A stretch of 64,000 nt of DNA from Serratia sp. AKBS12 (GTDB taxonomy: Bacteria; Pseudomonadota; Gammaproteobacteria; Enterobacterales; Enterobacteriaceae). The stretch covers positions 868,001 to 932,000 of the forward strand of contig NZ_JANUSB010000015.1 of NCBI RefSeq assembly GCF_024793895.1, in the 5' to 3' direction. The position numbers and the translations under genes were made by a program. This document shows positions 19,806 to 27,958 of the stretch, in pieces. Numbering within the stretch: position 1 is the stretch's first letter; each line of letters opens with the position of its first letter. Under the pieces are notes generated by a model. The model was not told where the DNA came from. It did no database searches and saw nothing but the letters and a program-made list of their open reading frames with translations.

Positions 19806-20243
19806 TCAGTTGGATGATAGTTCGTGCCGCGCAGCCTCGGCAATAAAGTGGCTGCGATCGCGATATGCTGTCGGATTTTCTTTAACCCGATTATCAATAC
19901 GGCGGATCAGAGTATCCGGCAACGCGATGTTTATGCGTTGTTGCTTACCCTCGAATTCAGATAAATCAATATCGATAACAAACCAGCTATCGAAATCTGC
20001 ATATTCAGGGTTTGCAGCATAGACCAGGTGCCCGGCATCTTTTATCTGGTCAACTGACCATTTACCGCTGGAAACCATATCCTCAACGGTCAACAGGATC
20101 GCCTCTCTCACCATCGAGGCGATTTGCTCCTGTGTATCAGCTGCTGAGAAACACCCATAATCGTAAGCTGAAAATGCAGGAACAATCAGGCCGTATGCTG
20201 TGTTTTCATCTTTTGGCGTTTCGACGCCTACTGAGAAGAACAT
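19806..20243 (-). CDS. hicB: HicB-type antitoxin
   Basis: A 145-residue HicB: an N-terminal partial RNase-H-like domain (MFFSVGVETPKDENTAYG, DYGCFSAADTQEQIASM) and a C-terminal ribbon-helix-helix DNA-binding segment (QQRINIALPDTLIRRIDNRV). It should neutralise HicA and repress the operon. The ATG at 20243 is chosen for its GGAGGT Shine-Dalgarno; the longer TTG reading is rejected. It follows hicA by 24 bases, the usual toxin-first order. Confidence 0.93.
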   Translation of the reverse strand: MFFSVGVETPKDENTAYGLIVPAFSAYDYGCFSAADTQEQIASMVREAILLTVEDMVSSGKWSVDQIKDAGHLVYAANPEYADFDSWFVIDIDLSEFEGKQQRINIALPDTLIRRIDNRVKENPTAYRDRSHFIAEAARHELSSN

Positions 20244-20267
20244 GTTCACCTCCAAAGTCGGCGGGGA

Positions 20268-20450
20268 TTAGATCCCCGCCATTTTCTTGATGGATTTGAC
20301 AGTGCCGAGGGGTAAATCTTTTTTCGGATGCGGAACCGGGAAAGTTTTTCCGGTTATTGGTGACCACCATATCTGATGGCTTCCCCCGTTATGCCGTTTA
20401 AGTTCACACCCGGCAGCAGACAATTCCTTTATCAGGTCAGTCGATTTCAT
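20268..20450 (-). CDS. hicA: HicA-type mRNA interferase toxin
   Basis: A 60-residue HicA with a dsRBD-like fold that cuts mRNA independently of ribosomes. It begins MKSTDLIKELSAAGCELKRH, has the catalytic histidine in NGGSHQIWW, and ends in the PHPKKDLPLGTVKSIKKMAG block. AGGAGGAATT precedes the ATG at 20450; a longer in-frame start inside the promoter repeats is rejected. It appears intact, in contrast to everything around it in this island, consistent with maintenance by addiction. Confidence 0.93.
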   Translation of the reverse strand: MKSTDLIKELSAAGCELKRHNGGSHQIWWSPITGKTFPVPHPKKDLPLGTVKSIKKMAGI

Positions 20451-20475
20451 AATTCCTCCTAACCTGGAATTTATT

Positions 20476-20513
20476 ATACACACATATACACACAAAACAA
20501 GAGGTGTGTGTAT
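20476..20513. promoter_or_regulatory. Operator candidate of the hicAB operon
   Basis: ATACACAC occurs at 20476-20483 and 20486-20493, and its inverse GTGTGTAT at 20506-20513, just upstream of hicA. Such inverted repeats are the usual target of the HicB ribbon-helix-helix domain. Confidence 0.6.
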
Positions 20514-20515
20514 TT

Positions 20516-20953
20516 ATGTCCATAGAAGCTTTTACTTGGCGAGTGCTGGGGCAGCCGGAGGGGAACCCGAAGCAACGGGTGCGAACGGCGCAATTTGGTG
20601 ACGGTTACAAACAGGTCTCCGGCGACGGGATTAACCCTGAAACCCAAACTTGATCGATGGCGTTTACCGTGTCTCTGGCATGCTCGGTTTTAACGCTGAC
20701 GCGCAACAAATAGCCACCAATCTGGGTTGATTATGAGGTGGAGCCGAGCGGCGACCTGCTGATCAAAATCTACCACCGCACACACCCGACTGCGCCAGCG
20801 TTCGCCTGCAATGAAATTCTGGGTTATGACGAAGGGATGCCAATCAATATCCCTGCCGGACGCTGGGTAGATCTACGCGTTGAGATGCCGGCACGTGAGA
20901 AAATGGAGGCGACACCAGCGAATGTGCTCACAGAGCCTGTTGGTGAAACGTAA
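20516..20953 (+). pseudogene. Phage tail gene debris
   Basis: Three consecutive scraps. At 20516-20653, 45 codons begin MSIEAFTWRVLG and contain QRVRTAQFGDGYKQVSGDGI, the N-terminus of a lambda gpM-like minor tail protein, then stop. At about 20657-20733 a short piece reads GVYRVSGMLGFNADAQQIAT. At about 20717-20953, after a stop, a frame reads PPIWVDYEVEPSGDLLIKIY followed by HRTHPTAPAFACNEILGYDEG, resembling the tail-end region of prophage tail proteins. None is complete. Together with the integrase remnant they mark a decayed prophage. Confidence 0.65.
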
Positions 20954-20977
20954 TATAAAATGCCGGGGAAACCCGGC

Positions 20978-21459
20978 TTAATACAACCAGCGCCCAGTTT
21001 TGGCTGATTCTATTAGCATTCCTGCTGTTAGTTTTGGTGGTGGCTCTGCTTTGGCCACACCAAAGAGGCGGAGGAGCGGGCGCAGCGGTTGCTGTTTTGG
21101 GTAATAGGTTATCAATTCATATTTACCCGGTTCGATGTGGAATTTTTCGAAATACTCCCCCATCATATCGTTGATATCGCCTGTTAACGTTGGGAGAGGG
21201 AATGGTAATCGCTGGGGTAAGTTACGTCTAAAGCATAAAGATGCCCTGGATGTTCCGGCTGTTGCTCCCCGAGGCTTTCCGGGAACGGGGATGCTGTTGC
21301 GTCCGGAGATAATTGCCGCTACAGCTACTGCTACTGCATCATCAACTCCTAATTGTGTCATGGTTTCATCAACCATTACCCAGAAGAACAGCTCTTTGGT
21401 CGATAGGTTACGCAGCCCCCATAAAAATACGTCCCGCCTAATTCCTCAACAGTATCCAT
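20978..21459 (-). pseudogene. Broken and possibly chimeric gene with a DUF1493-like C-terminus
   Basis: The last ~75 codons read MMGEYFEKFHIEPGKYELIT and end MLIESAKTGRWLY, the pattern I associate with the DUF1493 family (acyl-carrier-like, unknown function). The expected N-terminus appears as MDTVEEL at 21459, then a one-base frameshift leads into VFLWGLRNLSTKELFFWVMV and DETMTQLGVDDA. Between that and MMGEYF lies about 55 codons of unlike sequence (SIPVPGKPRGATAGTSRASL, then LPQRLPFPLPTLTGD), which looks like part of another protein. So a frameshift plus an insertion or fusion is likely. Confidence 0.45.
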
Positions 21460-21568
21460 CAATTTTCCTTGTCAATCGGCATTGTCGTAACATAACGGAC
21501 CTAGGGGATGTTTCAATATTTGACTGACATGATAGTTTGTTCAAAAATCACACATCAAAGGTTATGGT

Positions 21569-21766
21569 ATGGAAATTGATGATGAAAGAGCGATGTTTAT
21601 CGCAAATGAAATCGGCGCTGCTGTCATTGAGTTAATCTCAAATGGCATGTAAGTGAATCGCCAAAACACCGTGGATAACATGGAACGGAAACGTAGGCTT
21701 GTCGGTAACACAATCCACAAAGGGGTTTTGAGAGATGCTGCCACTCTGGTACGCGAGAAAAAATAA
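21569..21766 (+). pseudogene. Small protein split by an in-frame stop, AriR/YmgB-like
   Basis: The frame reads MEIDDERAMFIANEIGAAVI-ELISNGM, then TAA (codon 28), then continues in frame from GTG as VNRQNTVDNMERKRRLVGNT and IHKGVLRDAATLVREKK before a second TAA. Joined, the 65 residues resemble the short AriR/YmgB biofilm-connector family in length and pattern; that assignment is tentative. The stop would fit a single substitution such as CAA or GAA to TAA. GTG at 21653 could allow a shortened product, but no good Shine-Dalgarno is seen. Confidence 0.45.
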
Positions 21767-22007
21767 CGATGGTCGGTTTTTTCTTGTTGATTTGTAAGTG
21801 AATTCCTCATCCGCGTTACTAACGTAAGCCATCAGTTTCCTCCAGCCGCGCGAGCCTGACTTTGGTGGTTTAGATGCCGCTCTCTTGGCAACAGCTGGCC
21901 GTTGCTCCGCCCGGCCTCAACGTATTCTATAATGCCGGCTTTGGCCTTTGGCGTCCTAAGCGAGATTTGTTATCATTTGGCAAATTACTGCCTATAAGGA
22001 TATAGCG

Positions 22008-22208
22008 ATGCCAAAGACACTATTGATTGTCCTGAGCGTGATTGCGCTTGCCGGCTGTGGGAGCCATAACGATAACTATACGCTGGACGAGGAGTCTACT
22101 GCCGACACGTCGGCCGATAAACAGTGGAAAGAGTTCGTTGCCCCTTTGTCGGTCAAAACGCAGTCGCCGAATGACCGCATGATCAAGCGCGCTGAAAGGC
22201 AGCGCTAA
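22008..22208 (+). CDS. Small lipoprotein, function unknown
   Basis: A 66-residue predicted lipoprotein: signal peptide MPKTLLIVLSVIALAG with lipobox LAGC, Cys17 being the lipidated residue. The rest is polar (NYTLDEESTADTSADKQWKE) with no recognised domain. AAGGATATAGCG precedes the ATG. It faces ampC tail to tail across a hairpin. I do not recognise the family. Confidence 0.7.
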   Translation: MPKTLLIVLSVIALAGCGSHNDNYTLDEESTADTSADKQWKEFVAPLSVKTQSPNDRMIKRAERQR

Positions 22209-22211
22209 GCG

Positions 22212-22237
22212 AACAGGCCCAGCGCAGTGGGCTTGTT
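22212..22237. terminator. Hairpin between the lipoprotein gene and ampC
   Basis: A 10-bp stem (AACAGGCCCA with TGGGCTTGTT, one G-T pair) and a 6-base loop lie between convergent genes. T-tract is weak. Confidence 0.6.
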
Positions 22238-22255
22238 GCTTATGCTGCCAACCGA

Positions 22256-23389
22256 TTATTTTTTCAACGTTTGTATAATGTCATACACCGCGGTCACGCG
22301 TTGATCGTTGGGGAATGATTTGTTGGCCAGCATCACCACCGCAATCTTCTGTGCGGGAATAAATACCGCATAGGTCGAGAAGCCGTTGGTGGAGCCGGTT
22401 TTGTTATACCATGCCTGCTGTACCGGCGGCTGTGGCGGGGTAATCGCAAGCGCCGGCACGCCGTTCAGGATCACCTTGCCATCATTGCCAGCCAGCAGTT
22501 TTTCCAGCGTGACCGGATAGGGATAACTTTCCCACATCATGTTCTGTGTGAACTCGCTGGCGCGGTAATAGCCTTTGTGGCTGTCGTTAAGCGCCTGCTG
22601 CCAGCTCGGATCGATCTTACCCAACCCCATGTTGGCATTCAGATAGCGGATCAGATCGCCGGAGCTGGACTTCAAGCCGTATGACTCGGCGTCAAGCGGG
22701 CCCGGCGTCACGCGCACCGGTTGGTCTTCTTTGTTATAACCCTGGGCGTAATCCGCCATCGCGCGCGGCGGCACGTTGACAAAGCTGTGCTTCATGCCCA
22801 ATCCAGCCAACAGGCGTTGCTCCATTGCGTCGGCAAACGGCTGATTCAGGCTTTTGGCTGTGATCATGCCCAGCATGCCAATGCCCAGGTTGGAATAGAC
22901 GCGGTAGCTACCTACCGTATGCGTCGGCGTCCAGTTTTTGTAATAGTCCATCAACTGCGTGGTATTGGTGACGTTATCTGGTACAAACAGCGGCAGGCCG
23001 GAGGTGTGGGTCGCCAGGTTTTGCAACGTCACCCGATCAAATGCGCTGCCGCGCAGCTGTGGCAAATAGCGGCTGGCGGGATCGGCCAGCGAAAATTTTC
23101 CGGCGTTTTGCGCGTAAGCCGCCAGCGTAGCGGTGAAAGTCTTGCTTAATGAGCCGATTTCGAACAGCGTCTGGTTGGTAATGGGCTGCTTGTTCTGTTT
23201 TGAGGCTACGCCGTAGTTATAAAAATGCGTCTTACCGTCTACCGATACGGCGATCGCCATCCCGGGCACGGCATATTTTTGCATCAAGGGCTGCACGATT
23301 TGGTCGATTTTAAGGTTATCACTGGCATCAGCCAAAGCGGGCAGCGCCGTCAGGCACAGCGAAAGTAAAGCCAGGCGTTTAATTAGCAT
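22256..23389 (-). CDS. ampC: Class C beta-lactamase
   Basis: A periplasmic serine beta-lactamase of 377 residues with a signal peptide ([20 protein letters not shown]). The active-site motif S-x-x-K is SLSK in [10 protein letters not shown] (precursor Ser80/Lys83), Y-S-N is in [10 protein letters not shown] and KTG in [12 protein letters not shown]. Most enterobacterial AmpC enzymes have Y-A-N at the second motif; Y-S-N is, as I recall, the Serratia version. It is divergent from ampR with 226 bases between, so it should be inducible through cell-wall recycling. Confidence 0.96.
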   Translation of the reverse strand: MLIKRLALLSLCLTALPALADASDNLKIDQIVQPLMQKYAVPGMAIAVSVDGKTHFYNYGVASKQNKQPITNQTLFEIGSLSKTFTATLAAYAQNAGKFSLADPASRYLPQLRGSAFDRVTLQNLATHTSGLPLFVPDNVTNTTQLMDYYKNWTPTHTVGSYRVYSNLGIGMLGMITAKSLNQPFADAMEQRLLAGLGMKHSFVNVPPRAMADYAQGYNKEDQPVRVTPGPLDAESYGLKSSSGDLIRYLNANMGLGKIDPSWQQALNDSHKGYYRASEFTQNMMWESYPYPVTLEKLLAGNDGKVILNGVPALAITPPQPPVQQAWYNKTGSTNGFSTYAVFIPAQKIAVVMLANKSFPNDQRVTAVYDIIQTLKK

Positions 23390-23537
23390 ACATATCTCAT
23401 CCGGTTAGCGTCGTTAGGGTCAATGACGGGGTTCGCCAACAGTTTTATTAAGGGATAAGGGCGCGAGCAAAACTACCATCATCCCTGAACTTAACCTCAT
23501 GCGGCGGTTTTTTTGCTTTCCTACAATTCAGGTGCGC

Positions 23538-23577
23538 AATTTATCGTTATTATATTCACACTGACAATCGATAAATT
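23538..23577. promoter_or_regulatory. AmpR operator candidate between ampC and ampR
   Basis: AATTTATCG (23538-23546) and its perfect inverse CGATAAATT (23569-23577) flank 22 bases in the divergent promoter region. LysR-type regulators bind such spaced dyads, and AmpR is known to protect about 38 bp; the whole dyad spans 40 bp. No other function for it is apparent. Confidence 0.6.
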
Positions 23578-23615
23578 TTTCATCGAGCATAAAGAAAAAC
23601 TAATGGCTAAAATCC

Positions 23616-24488
23616 ATGCGTGACTGGTTACCCCTCAACGCGCTGCGGGCGTTTGAATCTTCCGCTCGCCACCTTAATTTTACTCGTGCCGCGCGCGAAC
23701 TGAACGTTACGCAGGCGGCGGTCAGTCAGCAGGTGCGCATGCTGGAGGAGCGGTTAAGTATTCGGCTGTTCAAGCGGCTGCCTCGCGGGCTGGATCTCAC
23801 CGATGAAGGGCTGGCCTTGCTGCCGGTGCTGACCGAGTCGTTTGATCGTATTGAATCGGTGTTGCAGCAGTTTGACGGCGGGCATTTTCACGAAGCGTTG
23901 ACAGTGGCGGCGGTGGGGACCTTTGCCGTTGGTTGGCTGATACCGCGTCTGGGCGAATTCCATCGCAAGCATCCATTTATCGACCTGCGGGTGATGACCC
24001 ACAACAATGTGATCAATCTGGCGGCAGAAGGGCTGGATTTCGCCATCTGTTTCGGTGACGGTGCCTGGCCTGCCACGCGCAGCGTCAAACTGCTGGATGC
24101 ACCGCTAACGGCGTTGTGCCCACCGCAGTTGGCAGCCCGGCTCACCACGCCGGCATCGTTGCGGCATCAGCGGTTGCTGCGTTCTTACCGCCGCGATGAA
24201 TGGGATCGTTGGCTGGCGGCGGCGGGAGTGACTCCGTGGCGCATCAATGGCCCGGTGTTTGACTCGTCACAACTGATGGTGGAGGCCGCGATTTATGGCG
24301 GTGGCGTGGCGTTGGCTCCGGCGGCGATGTTTAGCCAGGCGTTGCAGGAGGCACGACTGGTGCGTCCGTTTGATGTTGAAGTGAATCTTGGTGCTTATTG
24401 GCTCACCAGCCTGAAGTCGCGAGCGATGACGCCGGCAATGAAAGCGTTTGAACACTGGCTGCTGCAAGAAAGCGCTGACAGAGGTTAG
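23616..24488 (+). CDS. ampR: LysR-family regulator of ampC
   Basis: A 290-residue LysR-type activator/repressor. The N-terminal helix-turn-helix is LNALRAFESSARHLNFTRAARELNVTQAAVSQQVRMLEERL, written here in full only by position (residues 7-47); LPRGLDLTDEGLALLPVL follows. The effector domain (residues about 90-290) contains VGWLIPRLGEFHRKHPFIDL and YGGGVALAP, as in AmpR, which senses muropeptides and UDP-MurNAc-pentapeptide. Its position, divergent from ampC, confirms the assignment. Confidence 0.93.
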   Translation: MRDWLPLNALRAFESSARHLNFTRAARELNVTQAAVSQQVRMLEERLSIRLFKRLPRGLDLTDEGLALLPVLTESFDRIESVLQQFDGGHFHEALTVAAVGTFAVGWLIPRLGEFHRKHPFIDLRVMTHNNVINLAAEGLDFAICFGDGAWPATRSVKLLDAPLTALCPPQLAARLTTPASLRHQRLLRSYRRDEWDRWLAAAGVTPWRINGPVFDSSQLMVEAAIYGGGVALAPAAMFSQALQEARLVRPFDVEVNLGAYWLTSLKSRAMTPAMKAFEHWLLQESADRG

Positions 24489-24527
24489 GGCGCTGGCCCA
24501 TCGCGCAGCCTGCTTGCAGCATGTCGA

Positions 24528-25211
24528 TCAATAATTGGCGGCTTCGTCAATCAGTGCCACGATGTCATCGGCGTGGCTGGCCAGCGAGGCATGGCTGGCG
24601 TCCAGCACCAGGGTTTTTTTCGGTTGCATGCGTTCGGCAAACCAGCGCTGGGTCTCCGGCGGGATCATGCGATCCTGGGCAGAAATCTGATACCAGCTGG
24701 GTTTGTTTTTCCACGCTGCCGGGCCGGATTTATCGGTAAAGCAGCGCGCGGCGATCGGCTTTTGCGTCGCGGCCAAAATTGCGGATTCCTGTTTGTCCAC
24801 GTCCTGGCAAAATGCTTCATGGTACATCGCGTTATCCAACCACAGAAAACCATGACCATCGGGGTGAATTGCCGCAGCGCCCGATGGCGCCTCGCGCAGA
24901 GCGAACAGCCCGGCCGGATCTTCGCCTTCGTCTGGCGCAAAGGCGGCGATATATACCAGCCCGATCACGTTCTCCACATTGCCGGCCCCGGTAATCACCA
25001 TACCGCCGTAGGAATGTCCGACCAGCAGCGTCGGGCCTTTCAGATCGCCGGCAACTTGCACCGTGCGCCGGATATCGTCTTCCAATGACGTCAGCGGGTT
25101 TTGCACCGCAATCACCGGATAGCCTTTGGCCTGCAGTTTGGCAATCACCTGACGCCAATGTGAGCCGTCGGCCCAGGCCCCATGAACCAATACGATATTT
25201 GGCTTGTTCAT
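24528..25211 (-). CDS. Alpha/beta hydrolase, esterase-like
   Basis: A 227-residue hydrolase of the short (about 230-residue) family typified by plant-like esterases and salicylate-esterase homologues. NIVLVHGAWADGSHW carries the oxyanion HG; the nucleophile is in LLVGHSYGGMVI (Ser), the acid probably in ISAQDRMIPPE and the His in DASHASLASH. The start at 25211 has GGAG six bases upstream. No signal peptide. The substrate is not predictable. It converges with ampR, 39 bases away, and is transcribed toward it. Confidence 0.85.
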   Translation of the reverse strand: MNKPNIVLVHGAWADGSHWRQVIAKLQAKGYPVIAVQNPLTSLEDDIRRTVQVAGDLKGPTLLVGHSYGGMVITGAGNVENVIGLVYIAAFAPDEGEDPAGLFALREAPSGAAAIHPDGHGFLWLDNAMYHEAFCQDVDKQESAILAATQKPIAARCFTDKSGPAAWKNKPSWYQISAQDRMIPPETQRWFAERMQPKKTLVLDASHASLASHADDIVALIDEAANY

Positions 25212-25353
25212 TATGCTCTCCATAGTGAATAGGCGTGAAATCCATGCCGTAACAGCAGCACGGACATGCCAAGTATAGCGGGAATGGCGCAGGGAGCAGG
25301 GAGAGCGAGGTAAACAGCCGGCCGCGGGGGCGACCGGTATGGGGGGAACGACG

Positions 25354-26193
25354 TCAGGAGGCCAGCGCTTTTTCTACAAAGAAATAGTCGTTTAGCACGT
25401 TGCTGACGCATTGTGCAGCGGGGCGGCTTTCCATATCAAGGAAATGACCAGCTTCCGGCACGGTAATAAAGTCGCAATCGCGAATATAATTGCCGATTTC
25501 GCGAATATCTTGTGCGGTAGTGTATTCATCCCGTTCGCCATTAACAAACATGATCGGCGTTTCTATCTTGCGGAAAATTTCAACGTAATCTTCATGACGC
25601 AATGATGAAATTTGTCCTATATGGAAACTGGCCTGGCGATAGGTTTCATGATCGAGGTTTTTAATGTGTTCGTGGTTGGCCTGCTTGAGCAAACTAGGCA
25701 AATATTTGCCAACCTCGTCATTGAGCAATGTGGCGACGTCGTGATTACGTCCTGCATCAAGTAGCACTTTGGCTCGCTCGATATAATTGTGCATTGCTGG
25801 CGTAATGCGGGTCGAAAAAGAGGCAACAACCGCTTTGCGGATTGACGAAGGGCGCGTTGACAGCGCCATCAGCGCGGCCAGGCCTCCCCAGGAGACCGAA
25901 AGAATATACGATGGCTGATATTGTTCGATCAGGGTTTGCAAAATCACCACCTCTTCGCTTTTTGGCAAAGGACGGCTCAGTCGGTTGTGCGGTCTTGATT
26001 TACCGATGAACGGCAAGTCAAACAAGATAACGTTGACGCGGTTCTTAAAGTTTTTTACGCAGTTACGAAAGGCTAACGTTGTCGATAATGCACCGTTGAC
26101 GCAGATTACCGATTCGCTTACGCCAGGGTAAATATAACGCTCGACGTAAACCTGCCATTCACCGACGCGAACAATTGCTGTTTCCGGTTTCAT
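25354..26193 (-). CDS. rhlA: RhlA homologue: 3-(3-hydroxyalkanoyloxy)alkanoate synthase
   Basis: A 279-residue alpha/beta hydrolase fold protein. It matches Pseudomonas RhlA along its length as I remember it: NGALSTTLAFRNCVKNF, VILFDLPFIGKSRPHN, the nucleophile elbow SVSWGGLAALMALS (Ser near 101), NGERDEYTTAQD (Asp) and EAGHFLDMESRPAA (His). RhlA joins two 3-hydroxyacyl units from ACP to give HAA, a surfactant used for swarming and as rhamnolipid precursor. No rhlB follows here, so free HAA or another lipid is the likely product. The start at 26193 has GGTGGGAA upstream. The gene lies 140 bases downstream of an unknown repeat protein on the same strand. Confidence 0.85.
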   Translation of the reverse strand: MKPETAIVRVGEWQVYVERYIYPGVSESVICVNGALSTTLAFRNCVKNFKNRVNVILFDLPFIGKSRPHNRLSRPLPKSEEVVILQTLIEQYQPSYILSVSWGGLAALMALSTRPSSIRKAVVASFSTRITPAMHNYIERAKVLLDAGRNHDVATLLNDEVGKYLPSLLKQANHEHIKNLDHETYRQASFHIGQISSLRHEDYVEIFRKIETPIMFVNGERDEYTTAQDIREIGNYIRDCDFITVPEAGHFLDMESRPAAQCVSNVLNDYFFVEKALAS

Positions 26194-26333
26194 TTCCCAC
26201 CCCCATAAAAACAAAGTAAATAACGCTGACTAACAAACATGGCAAAGCGAATCCCTGGCGAAGATATTCTATTGCTATCCAATTGTTGTATTACTGCCAG
26301 CCAGGCCAGCAGGGAGGTATTATTTAATTGGCA

Positions 26334-26810
26334 TTAAGCAACGTGATGCACGGCAGCATCGGCAGCATCGGCAGCGCCGGCAACGCCGTTGACTTCTACC
26401 GCCACCGGGGCTGCGGCTGTCTGAGCGTCGCCGCCGGTATGTTGCAGGGCTGCGATCAACGCGTCGGTGGCGTCGGTCACGGTGTCGGTTGCGCCATCGG
26501 TGACATGGTCAACCACATCGGTTACGTCGCCGATTTTGTCCAGTACGCCGGTGACAAAATCGGTGACGTTGCCGGCCAGATCGCTAACACCGCCGCTAAT
26601 ATCACTGACCAGGCCCAGTACCGATTTGGCCAGATTGCCTGCCAGATCGCCGACGCTGCCCGCAATGCCGGTCAACACACCCCAAAAGCCGCCGGTACCG
26701 GAAGTCACTGCGTCAACTACGCCACCGATTGCTTCAGTGCCGCTGTCTACGGTGGAATCGACAAAATCGCTCACGCTGCCCACTACGTCTTTCACGATAT
26801 TATTAGCCAT
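26334..26810 (-). CDS. Acidic Val/Gly/Asp-rich repeat protein, unknown
   Basis: A 158-residue protein without Cys or Arg and very poor in aromatics. Much of residues 1-115 is an irregular repeat of short units such as VSDFVDS, VGDLAGN, VSDLAGN, VTDFVTG, VTDVVDH with periodic Val/Leu and Asp/Gly, suggesting amphipathic helices or strands; residues 120-158 are Ala/Val-rich. There is no signal peptide and no long membrane segment. TCAGGAGTAAAT gives a good ribosome site for the ATG at 26810. The complementary strand is open over the same stretch because of codon composition. Being just upstream of rhlA it may share its promoter; a lipid-binding role is speculation. Confidence 0.7.
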   Translation of the reverse strand: MANNIVKDVVGSVSDFVDSTVDSGTEAIGGVVDAVTSGTGGFWGVLTGIAGSVGDLAGNLAKSVLGLVSDISGGVSDLAGNVTDFVTGVLDKIGDVTDVVDHVTDGATDTVTDATDALIAALQHTGGDAQTAAAPVAVEVNGVAGAADAADAAVHHVA

Positions 26811-27200
26811 ATTTACTCCTGAAATATTGCCAGATTATTGAAGTTACAGAGTGTGCTTCCCTGCCCAAGAGATTCATCCTTCGCCAATAAAGTTAGAACC
26901 TGATCACGGTTATAATCAAAGTTTAATTAAGTATCAAATCCACGCACATAAAGCGGATAATAAATAGAATTTAAATTTAATTAATTAAAATCAATTGGAT
27001 GAATTGGATTGCAACTTGTCCGATGAGAGATTTTTTTAGGATTAGTTCTATATGCACACTGTTTTTAGTTTTATAAATCTAATTGATTATGGCAAAAAAA
27101 CTAAATGGTCATAAATTCTGTAATTTATAGTTATGGCGTTACTTATGGCTGGAGGTGCGCTTTTTGGCAGGGTTATGCGTGATGTAGGGCTTTGGCCGGG
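26811..27200. other. AT-rich region without a gene
   Basis: About 390 bases between the repeat-protein gene and dcuR. It contains AT-only runs (AATTTAAATTTAATTAATTA near 26969) and a T-run near 27031. It should include the promoter for the repeat protein and rhlA. No coding frame is credible. The composition would suit H-NS binding. Confidence 0.5.
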
Positions 27201-27226
27201 GTCGGCAAAGAAGACGCTTTGCCGAC
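27201..27226 (-). terminator. Hairpin after dcuR
   Basis: A perfect 10-bp stem GTCGGCAAAG/CTTTGCCGAC with a 6-base loop begins 11 bases beyond the dcuR stop on the minus strand. There is no clear T-tract. Confidence 0.6.
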
Positions 27227-27237
27227 AGGAAAAAGAA

Positions 27238-27954
27238 CTAACGACAATAGGCTTGCAGCAGCGCACGGGCATCCGCTTTGAGCTGATATAAATACACCGG
27301 ACGTCCGGTTGTGCCGTAGAGAATACGTGTCGCAAGGATGTCACTTTCTGCTAAGTAAATCAGGTATTTGCGGCATGAAACCCGTGAAATTCCAATGGCA
27401 TTGGCCAGGTTGTCGGTGGAAAACTCGCCGTCATGCTGTTGATCGATCCACTCACATACCGTGCTGAGGGTGATGTTGGTCAACCCCTTTGGCAATTTCT
27501 TGCTTTCAACGCTGTCAGGTTGGCGGCGCAGCAGATTATCAACGTCCGCCTGGGCACAGAATTCACGCTGCGCCAAAATCTGCGATTGCTGCTGATAATT
27601 GCTCAGCGCCTGTTTGAAACGGGTGAATTGAAAGGGTTTAATCAGGTAATCCACCACGCCGTAATGCAGCGCTTTTTGCACGGTATCCACATCGCTGGCG
27701 GAGGAGATGATGATGACGTCGGTTTTTTCGCCCAGCTCTCGCAGGGCTGGCAGTAAATCCAGCCCGTTTTCCTGCTGCATATAGATGTCCAGCAGCACCA
27801 GATCAATGCTGGTGCTGGCGTCAGTCAGTAATGCGCGTGCCTGCGCCAGCGTGGCCACCGTAGCCTGGCAATGAAAGCCGCTCACCTGGCTCAGGTAATA
27901 TTTATTCAGTTCCGCCACCATCGGGTCGTCATCGACAATCAATACGTTAATCAT
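27238..27954 (-). CDS. dcuR: CitB/DcuR-type response regulator
   Basis: A 238-residue regulator; E. coli DcuR has 239. Receiver: MINVLIVDDDPMVAELNKYY with the phosphoacceptor Asp in LVLLDIYMQQENGLDLLP and the conserved Lys in YLIKPFQFTRF. The C-terminal DNA-binding domain has LPKGLTNITLSTVCEWIDQ and IGISRVSCRKYLIYLAESDI, followed by GRPVYLYQL as in DcuR. The start at 27954 gives the canonical N-terminus; 27990 is inside dcuS. It is four bases downstream of dcuS and cotranscribed. Confidence 0.92.
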   Translation of the reverse strand: MINVLIVDDDPMVAELNKYYLSQVSGFHCQATVATLAQARALLTDASTSIDLVLLDIYMQQENGLDLLPALRELGEKTDVIIISSASDVDTVQKALHYGVVDYLIKPFQFTRFKQALSNYQQQSQILAQREFCAQADVDNLLRRQPDSVESKKLPKGLTNITLSTVCEWIDQQHDGEFSTDNLANAIGISRVSCRKYLIYLAESDILATRILYGTTGRPVYLYQLKADARALLQAYCR

Positions 27955-27958
27955 GTGT

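Noticed and set aside
21135-21527. 130-codon plus-strand frame
   Set aside because: It lies antisense to the better supported DUF1493-like remnant and has no recognisable domain.
26328-26822. Full-length open frame on the plus strand opposite the repeat protein
   Set aside because: It arises from the GNC-rich codon pattern of the minus-strand gene. It lacks a ribosome site, while the minus-strand frame has AGGAG and a sensible start.
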